The notes beneath the pieces are model-generated. The model worked only from the letters and a program-made list of their open reading frames with translations, made no database searches and was not told the DNA's origin. Below are positions 20,563 to 30,993 of a DNA stretch of 64,000 nucleotides, piece by piece (the stretch's first letter is position 1; the number at the start of each line of letters is the position of its first letter). The translations under genes were made by a program, and so were the position numbers. This DNA comes from Platanthera guangdongensis (taxonomy: Eukaryota > Streptophyta > Magnoliopsida > Asparagales > Orchidaceae). The stretch covers positions 111,805,314 to 111,869,313 of the forward strand of contig CM077160.1 in assembly GCA_039583875.1 (NCBI GenBank), written 5' to 3'.

Positions 20563-21714
20563 AGGCCAGAGGAAATTACAGTCATTACTCATATCAGAGT
20601 GGAACTTTGAGGATATATCGATGGATTTTGTTCATAGCCTTCCCTGATTGCAATGTGGGAATGATTCTATATGGGTTATAGTTGACTGTCTCCCTAAAGT
20701 TGCCCATTTCATTCCCAATATGAGGACAGATCAGGGTCCCAGATTGGTATAATTATATGTTGATGAGATTGTCTGACTCCACGATATTCACAAAACCATA
20801 GTTTCAGACAGAGATGATATGTTTACTTCTATAGAGTAGAGATACGTTCAGGAGCGGTTGGGCACTAAGCTACATTTCAGTACCGCCTTTCATTCTCAAA
20901 CAGATGGACAAACTGAGCGTACAAATAAAACCTTGGAAGATATGCTTCAGATGTGTATCCTGGACTTTTGAGGAAAGTAGGAGAAGTATGTTACTCTTGT
21001 TGAGTTCTCCTACAACAACAACTTTCAGGCAAGCATTGGGATGGCCCCTTTTGAGGCACTGTATGGCAAACGCTGTCGGATGCCGTTTTGTTGGGATAAG
21101 AGTGAAGAAAGATCTTCCATCAGTGAAGCTTGGATTGATAGACCACAAATCACATCATGCTCATCTAGAAAGGCATGAAAATTGCTCAGAATCAGCATGC
21201 CAAGTATTACGACCAGAGACACAAGTCCGAGTAATTCAATGTTGTAGATTATGTTTATATGAAGGTCATACTAGTTAGAGGAGTCTCTCGAATCAAGCGG
21301 ATGAAGAAATTGAGTCTGAGGTTCGCTGGTCCTTTCAAAGTACTGGAGTGCTTTGGTGAAGTTGCTTATAGATTGGCCTTACCTGAGAAAATGAGTGGTA
21401 TATATGATGTATTCCACATCTCCTATCTGAGGAGAGCAGTTAGAGATTCTAGCCAAATAATTAGCTTCGAGAAATCCCCGATCAAATCAAATCTTAGTAT
21501 CAGTGTCAAGCTAGTTAAAATAGTGGACTCAAGGATTCAAAAGATCAGTAACAGAGAGATCTTGTTTGTTAAAGTCCTTTGGATGAACTGTGTCTGGCCA
21601 GAGTATACTTAGGAAAGAGAAGATGAGCTCAGGAAGGTTGAGGATTATGCTTTCCTCTTTGAATCTGGTACGTTAGTAATTTTCAAGGACGAAATTTTAT
21701 TAGGATGTGAGATT
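20563..21714 (+). pseudogene. gypsy-B integrase core and C-terminal domain
   Basis: Broken integrase core (remnants of DFVH.LP, GNDSIWVIVDCLPKVAHF and [15 protein letters not shown] across frames). It continues into an open segment at 21259-21612 with RIKRMKKLSLRFAGPFKVLE, AYRLALPEKMSGIYDVFHIS and VKIVDSRIQKISNREILFVK. This matches the C-terminal domain of Tekay/Del-type integrases. The polypurine remnant TAGGATGTGAGAT precedes the LTR at 21715. Confidence 0.82.
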
Positions 21715-22618
21715 TGTAACATCTGTATTTTTGGCTCGATAAAAAATTAAATTGCAGGGTCGGATCACGAGTGTTCTTTATCGAGGCAATGTCTAGTCGA
21801 GGTACAAATTTAGTATGGTTAAATCATGTGCATTAATTGATAGATTAATTTTAAATCGTTGAGATTGTGTTTGGCGCATTTTAATTATTGACGCGAGGGC
21901 GTAACATATACAATTCCTTAAGTGATATGAGAAAATGGCAATAGTGTAATAAAATCTCAATGCCTATTTTAGCTCTAAAGGAATTGTCGGTTTGTTTCTC
22001 CCCCTCATGCGGTTCACGTAACAGCCCGTTACTTGGAAACGTCGTTCAGTTACATTAAATCATGTAACCCCTCTATCGTAACCCTATTTTTCTTCATCTC
22101 ACCCGATCGTGGAATGGCCGCACAGTTTCCCCTCTCGAGTTTGGTCCCCTCGCGGAAATTTCTCCCAAATCCCTCTGTCGTTCACCCCAGTAGGGTTCGA
22201 CGATACCCTTTTTCTCTTCCCGTGTCACTACTGGCAGCAAGTGCGCTCACGGTAGAGGTCGTTGACTCCAGGCCTTTCGATTAACATTTTTCTTGCCCTA
22301 GACCGCCGATTGGATCATCCCTTTCTCCATTTCCAGCCAGATGAGAAGCAATTTTCCCTCCGTTCTCTTGGTCCCTCTTTACTTTTATGTTGTTTGATGA
22401 GATGAGGGTTAATGATTTTCATTTATGTTGTGCCCTTTTTGCAACAATAGGGGTTTTGAAGGGTTTTCCTAATATTCTAGGGTAGCCCATCCGGCTGGGT
22501 TCCCTTTTTCCCTCTCATAGTAAGCAGTCATACTTTTTCATTCAATATAATAGGGGGTTATGTGTTTTAGAATACTCTTATAGTAGGGATTGGTTTCAGC
22601 CTGGTGTTGGACTTGTAG
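21715..22618 (+). mobile_element. Right LTR of gypsy-B, left piece
   Basis: It begins TGTAACATCTGTATTTTTGGC and aligns with the middle LTR at 15450. It is interrupted at 22618 by copia-3, and its continuation is at 30127. TGTAG (22614-22618) is the left target duplicate of copia-3. No gene is seen. Confidence 0.85.
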
Positions 22619-24360
22619 TGTTGAATTTTCTCAAAGTGGTCAACGAGATAGCCTAATGTCAAATTAATATCCTCAGAACTATCAAGATCACACTTTGATC
22701 ATGTGGAAACCAGGAAAGCAAGCTCAACAAACAAATGCAATCACAGGGGCAAGCAGATCATATATTTCTTTATTTCTTCTTTACACAGCGAGGTATACAT
22801 GGCGAGACATGATTTCGCCAGTACACAGGAATACAGGAAAAATACAAGTAAAACAATTCGAGCGGACAGAACTGGAGTCCGCTGAGACCGCCTAGTCCGT
22901 CAAGTCGCCGAAGCTGCCCGAACTGCTGCTGCTGCTGCTAGAAGACGAATAAAACACAGAGTCCGCCGAGACCGCGAGGTCGCGCGGACACACCGTTATT
23001 CGCTGACAGCTACAAGCTACTGCCGAACGGAAGAACACACCGCCCAGACTGCCGAGTACGGCGTACAGGTTATTGAACTTGGAAAGCTGAAGTGGAGAAA
23101 CTGTCAAGCCGTAGAAGCGACCTGTTGAGACCGCTGATTGAAACCTCAAACTTCACTGCTGCTGACCGTAGTCAAAGCCAAACTCTTGTCTCCTCAGTGT
23201 TAGCTGTGCAACCTGCAAACATCAAACAGTTCTCTTCAACCCGCACGGACAGGAAAATCCAGACCGCAACTCTTAACCAAGACTCAACTTACTATTCACT
23301 CAGTTACTGTAGATGTGCCGGGAGGGGTCTATTTATAGGCGAGGTGAGGAGTGTGGTCACCACCCTAGTGAATAGAATCACCACCCTAGCTCGCGCGCTA
23401 ACACAACCCAGTCCGCCAAGTCCGCAAGGACTTGGCCAGACTTCAATCCTCCAGGAGCCAGGTCAAAAATAGTCCGCCACCATGCGGACACAATGCCAGC
23501 CCGCATAACACAAGCACAGCGCCAGTCCGCCCAATGCAAGCATAGCGTCAGACCGCCACTCAAAGCAGCACGCGGACACAACTGTAACTCATGTTGCACC
23601 AGTCGGCAACTCAACACAGCACGCGGACACAGCCACAACACATGTTGCATCAGTCCGCACACTGTACATGGATAAAGAGGCAGTCCGCACAGCTCGACAA
23701 CAACGCCACCGCCCGCCACGAGTCCCTGACCAATAGGCAGTCCGCCGGGTCAACAGAGGACTCTGCGGACTCTGTGGACACCATGAACTTGTCACAGAAA
23801 ATGACCAAGTCCAGCAGCCCATAAAGCAACTGGCACGAGCATGGCGGATGCAGAAGACCCAGACCGCCAATCAGCAGGACAGTCCGCCACAAGTATGTGA
23901 AACATCCATCGCAACATGGAGAGCTCGGCAAGAACAAAAGCCCAACTCCAAAGCCAGTCCATAAATGCGGATTCCGCGGACGTAAAAGACAAGTCCGCCA
24001 ACACACCGCGGATACAACTTCCAATCCTCTCGGTTACCACAAGAGCTGGCCAACTGCAAGGCCGCAGATCAAGCTGAGCACTACCAATAGACTACCAACA
24101 CAGTCTGCTCAGGTCGCTCCACTCGATGCCCAAGTTACAAGACTTCCTTGGCCATACACCATCCAGGCCGCACACCAGTCCGCCCAGGCCGCACACCACG
24201 CCACACAGGCCGTTCCTCAAGAACAGCCAAGCCACCAAGCCCAAGCCAGGTCACCCAGGCTGCAACCAGCAGTCCGCCCAGGCCGTAAACTCAGACCCCT
24301 CAGGCCGCTCAGACCACCCGACCTGCCCTATCACCCACTTTCAATTCACAAATTTCAACA
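22619..24360 (-). mobile_element. copia-3 3' LTR (1742 bp)
   Basis: It is bounded by TGTTGAATTTTC on the left and CAAATTTCAACA at 24360, with the polypurine tract next to it. A TATA-like TCTATTTATAGG lies near 23330 (plus-strand orientation; CCTATAAATAGA in the element direction). The GC-rich half (23400-24360) is full of short GTCCGC, GCGGAC and GGCCGCACAC repeats, and open frames there are repeat translations. Confidence 0.85.
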
Positions 24361-24373
24361 CTCCCCCTTGAAG
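24361..24373 (-). other. copia-3 polypurine tract
   Basis: The minus strand reads CTTCAAGGGGGAG immediately before the LTR start TGTTGAAA. This is the primer for plus-strand DNA synthesis. Confidence 0.8.
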
Positions 24374-24408
24374 TGAGAAGTCGTGATCAAGCTCATCAAC
24401 CCTCGTAA

Positions 24409-27400
24409 TCATTGAAATGGCCCCTTCGACAGCGACTTCGTGAAGATGTCAGCAAGATTATCTTCACTCCGAACATGCCCGACCATAAGAGATCCCTCCA
24501 ACACCTTCTCCCTTATGAAGTGGTGCTCGATCTCAATATGCTTGGTCCTTGCGTGACACACTGGATTGTTCACCAGTTTGAGATCACTCTCATTGTCACC
24601 TCGGAGTAAAGTGGGACCTTGCACTTCCTCGTGAACATCCTCTACAAGCCTCCTCAACTAGATGGCTTTCCGAGCAGCCAAGACCGAAGCCTTATACTCT
24701 GTTTCCGTAGTAGACACAGACACTGAGTCTTGTTTCTTGATACACCACGAGATGCATGCTGATCCACAAGTGAACACATAACCCGAAGTTGATCTTCGAT
24801 CATCCGAATCACCACTATAATTAGCATCCGTGTAACCAAGTAAGGAAAACACTGTGTCCCTTCTATAGAGGAGTCCCATATCAGAATTCGCCTTGACATA
24901 CTTCAAGATGTTCTTTGCCGCTACCAGATGAGACTTCCTTAGTTCAGCCATAAACCGACTTACTCGGCCAACATCATAAGCAATGTCTGGCCTTATAATC
25001 GTTAAGTAGATCAGGCTCCCAACTAGAGCTCTGAACACCAAGGGATCAGGAAGAATCTTTCCTTCATCTCGTCGAAGCTTTAGGACAAGATCCAGAGGAG
25101 TAGAGCAACTCTTCCCTTTGCCCATACTGAATCGATTCACAATGTGATCCGCATATCCTTTCTGGCAAATGAGTACCCCGCTCTCCTTCCTCTCTACTTC
25201 AAGACCAAGAAAGTGATGAAGCTCTCCCAAGTCTTTTATCTCTAAGCGAATAGCTAGCTCAGCCCTGAGCCTAGCTACCTCCTACTTTGAATTACCTGTG
25301 ATGATCATATCATTAACATACAACAGGACCAAGACTTGCAACTCCCCCTTATTCTTGATGAACAAGCTGGAATCCGAGTTAGAGGCAAGATAAATGAAGA
25401 ATTGAAAATACTCTGATATCTTCCCATACCAAGCTCTAGGAGTTTGCTTCAACCCGTAGAGATCCTTCCTGAGTTTGCAGACATAGTCCGGATGAACTTC
25501 AGAAACAAATCCAAGTGGTTGATCCATGAAGATGTCCTTATCAATTTCTCCGTAAAGAAAAACATTCTTCACATCAAGCTGCCACATTCTCCATCCCTTA
25601 CAAGCAGCAAAGGCGATCACCACCCGAATCGAAGTCATCTTTGCAACTGGACTAAATATCTCCTCATAGTCTTCTCCATACTGTTGTGAGAATCCTCGAG
25701 TAACAAAGCGAGTCTTGTATCTATCAATGCTCCCATCAACCTTCTTCTTCAACTTGAACACTCACTTGCAAGTCACTGGAGTTATGCCATCAACCTTGGG
25801 CACAAGGTCCCAAGTTTCATTCTTCTTGAGAGCAGCAATCTCCTCCTTCATGGCATCTTCCCACTCCTTGACTCCAGTGGCCTCATTGAAGTTTGTTGGC
25901 TCTTGCTCATCCAGAGGACCTACAAAGAAGCAGGAGACAACACTCATTGCATTCCCATCACAGTATCGAGCTAGTGGCTTAACAACCCTCTTTGATCTCC
26001 GGAGGGTCTGCTCTTTGCTCACCACCTCTGCTGCTTCTTAAGGCTCAGCTCCATTCTCGGGCACACTTTGAGCAATGCTCCCCCTACTTCCTGAGCCAGA
26101 AGCCTTTGCACTGGAGCTTGAAGCAACAGGAGCTGCTGGTGATACAACAAGCTCCTCTTCTAGAACTTCAGCAGCCACCTTCTGTTCTTCATCAACCTTG
26201 CTCTCTAGTAGCTCAACCGAGCCTCCTCCATACGACGTCAGTTCATCAAAGACCACGTCTCTTGATACAACAAACTTCTTCGTCGCAGGATCCATGCATT
26301 TCCATCCCTTCTTCCGCTCATCATAGCCAACAAAGACAAGCTTCCTTGCCTTTGCATCAAACTTTGTCTTTGAAGCATCTGGGACATGCACATAGCAAGT
26401 TGATCCAAACACCCGAAGGTGTTCCACGCTTGGCTTCTACTTCAGCAACATCTCAAAAGGAGAATTCATGTTGATCAGGCTGAGCGGCATCTGATTGATG
26501 ACGTAAGAAGCACAAGACATCCCCTCTGCCCAGAAGGACCTAAGAATGTCTTTCACATGAAGCCAACACTTGCAGGCTTCCATCAGATGACGGATCTTTC
26601 GCTCCGCTACTCTGTTTTGTTGTGGAGTATAAGCACAAGTAAGCTCTCTCTAGATCTCGTGCTTCCTGCAGAAGTTAGAAAACTCGGAGGAGACAAACTC
26701 ACCACCGTTGTTTGTTCTAAGCTTCTTGATCCGCAAGCCAAGTTGGCCCTCCACTAGCTCCTTGAACTCCACAAACATCTGGAAAGCTTCAGACTTCTCC
26801 TTCAAGAAATAAACCCAAATGTATCTTGAGTAGTCATCAATCAAAACACGCATGTATTTGCTCCCACCAAGGCTAGCAGTGATGGTTGGTCTCATCAAGC
26901 CACCATGGATACACTCCAATGGTCTCTTGCTCCTCGTTTTTGACATATCAAACAGAAGGCGATGAGCCTTGCCATACTGACATCCCGCGCAAACGTGACC
27001 ATCACCAAAAGAAGATAGCTTAGGCAAGGCTCTTACAAGGCTCCTATTTGTCATAGCTTTCAACTTATCCATTCCTACATGCCCTAGCCTCTCGTGTCAT
27101 ATAACAGCGCTATCGTTTTCCCTCATCCGATCAACATACGAGTTTGTTGCTAGAACAATCAAGTTCTTTACTTTCCTCCTAACATGGGCAACATCAGCCT
27201 TTACCGCTGATACGTTGCGAAGGAACTTCACTTCTGTTGGCCCAAACAGAACGTGATAACCCGCGTCTATCCCATTGGTCATAGAGAAAAGGTTCTTCTT
27301 CATACCTAGTACTTGATACACACTCCTTAACGTGAGTGACCCCTTATCACTACCCAAAGACACAACCCCCTCCTTCTCTACTGCATAAACAATATTATCA

Positions 27401-28160
27401 GTAGTGATGATAGCTTCGTTACCTGAGTAGGCTTGCAGAGAAGAGAACTTCGACTTGTCTCCGGTGAGGTGATTACCACACCCGGAGTCCACGATCCACT
27501 CGTCGTTGAAGTCGACAGCAGACAAAGCACGGACACAAGTGCCCGTCATGAAGGCTCCGCCCCATCCAGCTTCTTCAGTACTCAAGCAAGCTTCCTCCTT
27601 GCCTGCAGCATGCCCAGGCTGCAGTTTGACCTTGCAGTCACGCTTGAAGTGTCCCCGCTGATGACACATGTAGCACTTCAAGTTCTTCTTCCAATCCTTC
27701 TTAGGAGCAGCGCTCCTCTCCGACTGATTCGAAGTTGAAGGCTCATTTTCAGCAGCAGTGTTCTTCTTCTTCCCTTCCCATCTCTTCTTCTTCTTGCCCG
27801 TGAACATCGCTTCACTACCTCCTTCAGAGATAGTCACTCCTGCCATCTGTCTTGCCAAACTTTCCTGCGAAGCAAGCAGGTTCTCAAGCTCCAGCAGAGA
27901 TGGCTGAGTTGCCCAGCCTTGAATAGAAGTTACAAAGACAACATATTCCTTCCGCAAGCCGCGGATTATGTGCCTTTTCAACTTGGCCTCAAAGATAGGC
28001 TCATCAGGATCAAACGCTAATATCTCAACACACAAGCTCTTCATCTTCAGAAAAAACTTAGAGATGGTCAGGTCTCTTTGAGTTGTCCTGGCCAACTCAT
28101 TCTCCAAGAACTGTAGTCTTGCTACATTCTCCCTGTTGAACAACCCATCAACGAGATAGC
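24409..28160 (-). pseudogene. copia-3 gag-pol with seven nonsense codons, no frameshift
   Basis: One reading frame spans gag to RNase H. Gag (RENVARLQFLENELARTTQ) is followed by a CCHC knuckle CYMCHQRGHFKRDC near 27670, then protease WIVDSGCGNHLTGD. Integrase follows (HERLGH, CAGCQYGKAHR, VLIDDYSRYIWVYFLK, TNNGGEF), then RT (MWQLDVKNVFLYGEI, DLYGLKQTPRAWY). The RT catalytic motif reads YVND where YVDD is usual, so it would be inactive. RNase H ends with GYTDANYSGD and CHARTKHIEIEHHFIREKV. Stops lie near 27095, 26648, 26428, 26036, 25760, 25280 and 24656. At least three replace an expected Trp, and all fit C-to-T or G-to-A change. The gag N-terminus is missing. Confidence 0.9.
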
Positions 28161-30121
28161 CTAATGCCAAATTAATATCCTCAGAACTATCAAGATCACA
28201 CATTGATCATGCGGAAACCAGGAAAGCAAGCTTAACAAACAAATGCAATCACAGAGGAAAGTAGATCATATATTTCTTTATTTCTTCTTTACAAAGTGAG
28301 GTATACATGGTGAGACATGATTTCGCCAGTACACAGGAATACAGGAAAAATACAAGTAAAACAATTCGAGCAGACAGAATTGGAGTCCGCCGAGACCGCC
28401 CAGTCCGTCAAGTCGCTGAAGCCGCCCGAACTGCTGCTGCTAGAAGACGAATAGAACATGGAGTCTGCCGAGACCGCGAGGTCGAGCGGACACACCGTTA
28501 TTCGCTGACTGCTACAAGCTGCTGCTGAACTGAAGAACAGACCACCTAGACCGCCGAGTACGGCAGACATGTTATTGAACTTGGAAAGCTGAAGCAGAGA
28601 AACTGTCAAACCACAGAAGCGACCTGCTGAGAACGCTGATTGAAACCGCAAACTTCACTGCTGCTGACCGCAGTAAAGCCAAACTCCTGGCTCCTCGGTG
28701 TTAGCCACGCAACCTGCAAACAGCAAACAGTTCTCTTCAACCCGCACGGACAGGAAAATCCAAACCGCAACTCTTAACCAAGACTCAACTTATTGTTCAC
28801 TCAGTTACTGTAGATGTGTCAGGAGGGGTCTATTTATAGGCGAGGTGAGGAGTGTGGTCACTACCCTAGTGAATAGAATCACCACCCCAGCTCACGCGCT
28901 AACACAACCCAATCCGTCAAGTCCACAAGGACTTGGACAGACTTCAATCCTCCAGGTGCCAGGTCAAAAACATTCCGCCACCATGCAGACACAATGCCAG
29001 CCTGCACAATACAAGCACAGCGTTAGTCCACCCTGTTAGAAACGAACAGAAAACAAACCGGAAGTGGTTTAACAGAAACTTTTTTATCCTAAAAAGGTAA
29101 CAATTACAATAGTATAGCCTCCCTTTTATAGAATGGAGGAGATGAGAGAGATTACAAATAAGCAATGTGGGACTAAAAATTTACAAGTATATGCGGCTTT
29201 ACAAAATGACAAACCGGACAAGCCGTGCGGTTAGACAAACCGGCTAACCGCCCGACCACAACCAGGATGAGAGAACAAGCACCACAGAGAGCAAGCCATC
29301 ACAGGAGACCGCTAGACCGCCCAGTCTCCAAGTCGTCTGAGACAAGCCGCCTGACTGCTGGGACACCAAACTACAACAGCCCAGCACACAGATCGGTTAG
29401 GAGAAACCGTCAGACCGCCCGGTCTCCGAACAGCAACAGACCGCCCGGTCTCCATCCTGCAACCCTCCCCCTCAAGCTGGAGCATAGATATCAATCATGC
29501 CCAGCTTGTCACAGATGTGGAAAAAGGAAGCGGACACCGGCTTGGTGAAGACGTCTGCTAACTCGTTGTCGGAAGTGACAAACGGAGTGCAAATCTGCTT
29601 CTTTAATATCTCTTCCCGAATAAAATGACAGTCGACTTCTATGTGTTTTGTTCTCTTATGAAAGATAGGATTTTTGGAAATGTATATCGCGGCCTTGTTG
29701 TCACAGAACACAAATGCGGACTCCGCGGACGCAAAAGACAAGTCCGCCAACACACCGCGGATACAACTTCCAATCCGCCCGGTTACCACAAGAGCTGACC
29801 AACTGCAAGGTCGCAGATCAAGCTGAGCACCGCCAACAGACCGCCAACACAGTCCGCTCAGGCCGCTCCACTCGATGCCCAAGTTGCAAGACTTCCTTGG
29901 CTATACACCATCCAGGCCGCACACCAGTCTGCCCAGGCCGCACACCAGGCCGCACACTAGGCCGCACAGGCCACTCCTCAAGAACAGCCAAGCCACCAAG
30001 CCCAAGCCAAGTCACCTAGGCCGTAACCAGCAGTCCGCCCAGGCCGCGGACTCAGACCCCTCAGGCCGCTCAGACCGCCCGGCCTGCCCTATCACCCACT
30101 TTCACTTCACAAATTTCAACA
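28147..30121 (-). mobile_element. copia-3 5' LTR, inner edge deleted and interrupted
   Basis: It matches the left LTR from its base 24 onward (CAACGAGATAGCCTAATG at about 28148 against 22643). There is no primer site between it and gag; LTR sequence runs directly into gag sequence. Positions 29034-29709 are a nested copia fragment that replaces roughly 430 bp of this LTR (compare 23530-23963 in the left copy). The outer end ATTTCAACA at 30121 is intact. Confidence 0.8.
29034..29709 (-). mobile_element. Nested copia fragment: LTR plus RNase H end
   Basis: A short LTR runs from TGTTAGAAACG (29034) to CCATCCTGCA (29461). It is followed on the plus strand by the polypurine complement CCCTCCCCCTC and then the C-terminus of a copia RNase H on the minus strand (FCDNKAAIYISKNPIFHKRT, HIEVDCHFIREEI, ADVFTKPVSASFF, stop near 29474). 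It breaks off at 29709 into copia-3 LTR sequence, so only the 3' end of this second copia family is present. The LTR contains GACCGCCCGGTC twice, another near-palindrome. Confidence 0.82.
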
Positions 30122-30126
30122 TGTAT

Positions 30127-30993
30127 AATTTGTGTAATTTTTTTAGTTAATTGTAAGGTTTGGGGGTGACAATTTACAAATCCTAAAAGTTTGATTGTCA
30201 ACTAAATAGAGTGTCATTTCTCTTCAGATCCATAGTTCGACTTTGTGTAGATCAGAAAAGGTTTCAAAAGATACAAGTTAATCTAAAAGGAACCATGCCA
30301 CCGCGCCTGGTGTACAAACGACGAAACACCACAGTAAGGAACTCCTAGTTAACCAAATTATTCGGAACTTGAGTAAACTGCACACAATATGATTGATTAG
30401 AATAGTTTTTTATCTTGCATGTTTTATTTTTAGAAAATCATGCATAGTACACTATCATATAGTTTTTTTATAGTACAATGATTATTTCTAAAAGCATGCA
30501 CATTTTTTTCAAAATAATTTTAGTATCACTAGGAGGAATAGTTTTTATTACTCTCACTTTGGTCTGACCCATCTTTGAACATGTTTTATACGGGACTCCG
30601 GTGGGAAACTATGTCTAGGATGAGAGTGATGTTGGAGTGCTCTTATAATATGTTTTCCCTTTCAGTTATTGTCTTACTTTTACTACCGCACTATTTAATA
30701 TTAGACACTTGTACTGTTAATGTTTAAGAGTGTCTCTGTGTACCAAACATGTTATCGTATTTCAAATATTCAATTATTTGACTTTTCATCTTTTTAGTGG
30801 TTCTGTGAATTCAACTTGATGAGGTACAATTTTACCCTAAATTGCATTTTTTTACTTCCGATGTAAGTTCATTTTTAGATCTTTTCAATTATACTTGTTA
30901 TGTACTAGTTTTTAGATTGTTTCTTAGTTTACTGCTTATCGCAGGACTCAGCCGGACTGCTGAAATGTTGTTAAACTAGGATGGGGTGTTACA
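30127..30993 (+). mobile_element. Right LTR of gypsy-B, right piece
   Basis: It resumes with ATTTGTGTAATTTTTTTAG as in the middle LTR at about 16355 and ends GGATGGGGTGTTACA at 30993. It is inverted-repeat related to the start TGTAACA. About 620 bp present in the middle LTR (around 16571-17190) are missing near 30345. Confidence 0.85.

Larger units (their letters stand above)
22619..30121 (-). mobile_element. copia-3: Ty1/copia element inserted in gypsy-B LTR
   Basis: A 7.5-kb element with TGTTGAA...TTTCAACA termini, flanked by TGTAG (22614-22618) and TGTAT (30122-30126), a 5-bp duplication with one change. The minus-strand order is 5' LTR (right), gag, protease, integrase, RT, RNase H, polypurine tract, 3' LTR (left), the copia order. 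The right LTR lost its inner edge, the leader and the gag N-terminus, and carries a nested copia fragment. Confidence 0.88.

Noticed and set aside
23378..24376. ORFs of 80-160 codons in the copia-3 LTR
   Set aside because: GC-rich repeat region open in many frames on both strands, inside a defined LTR.
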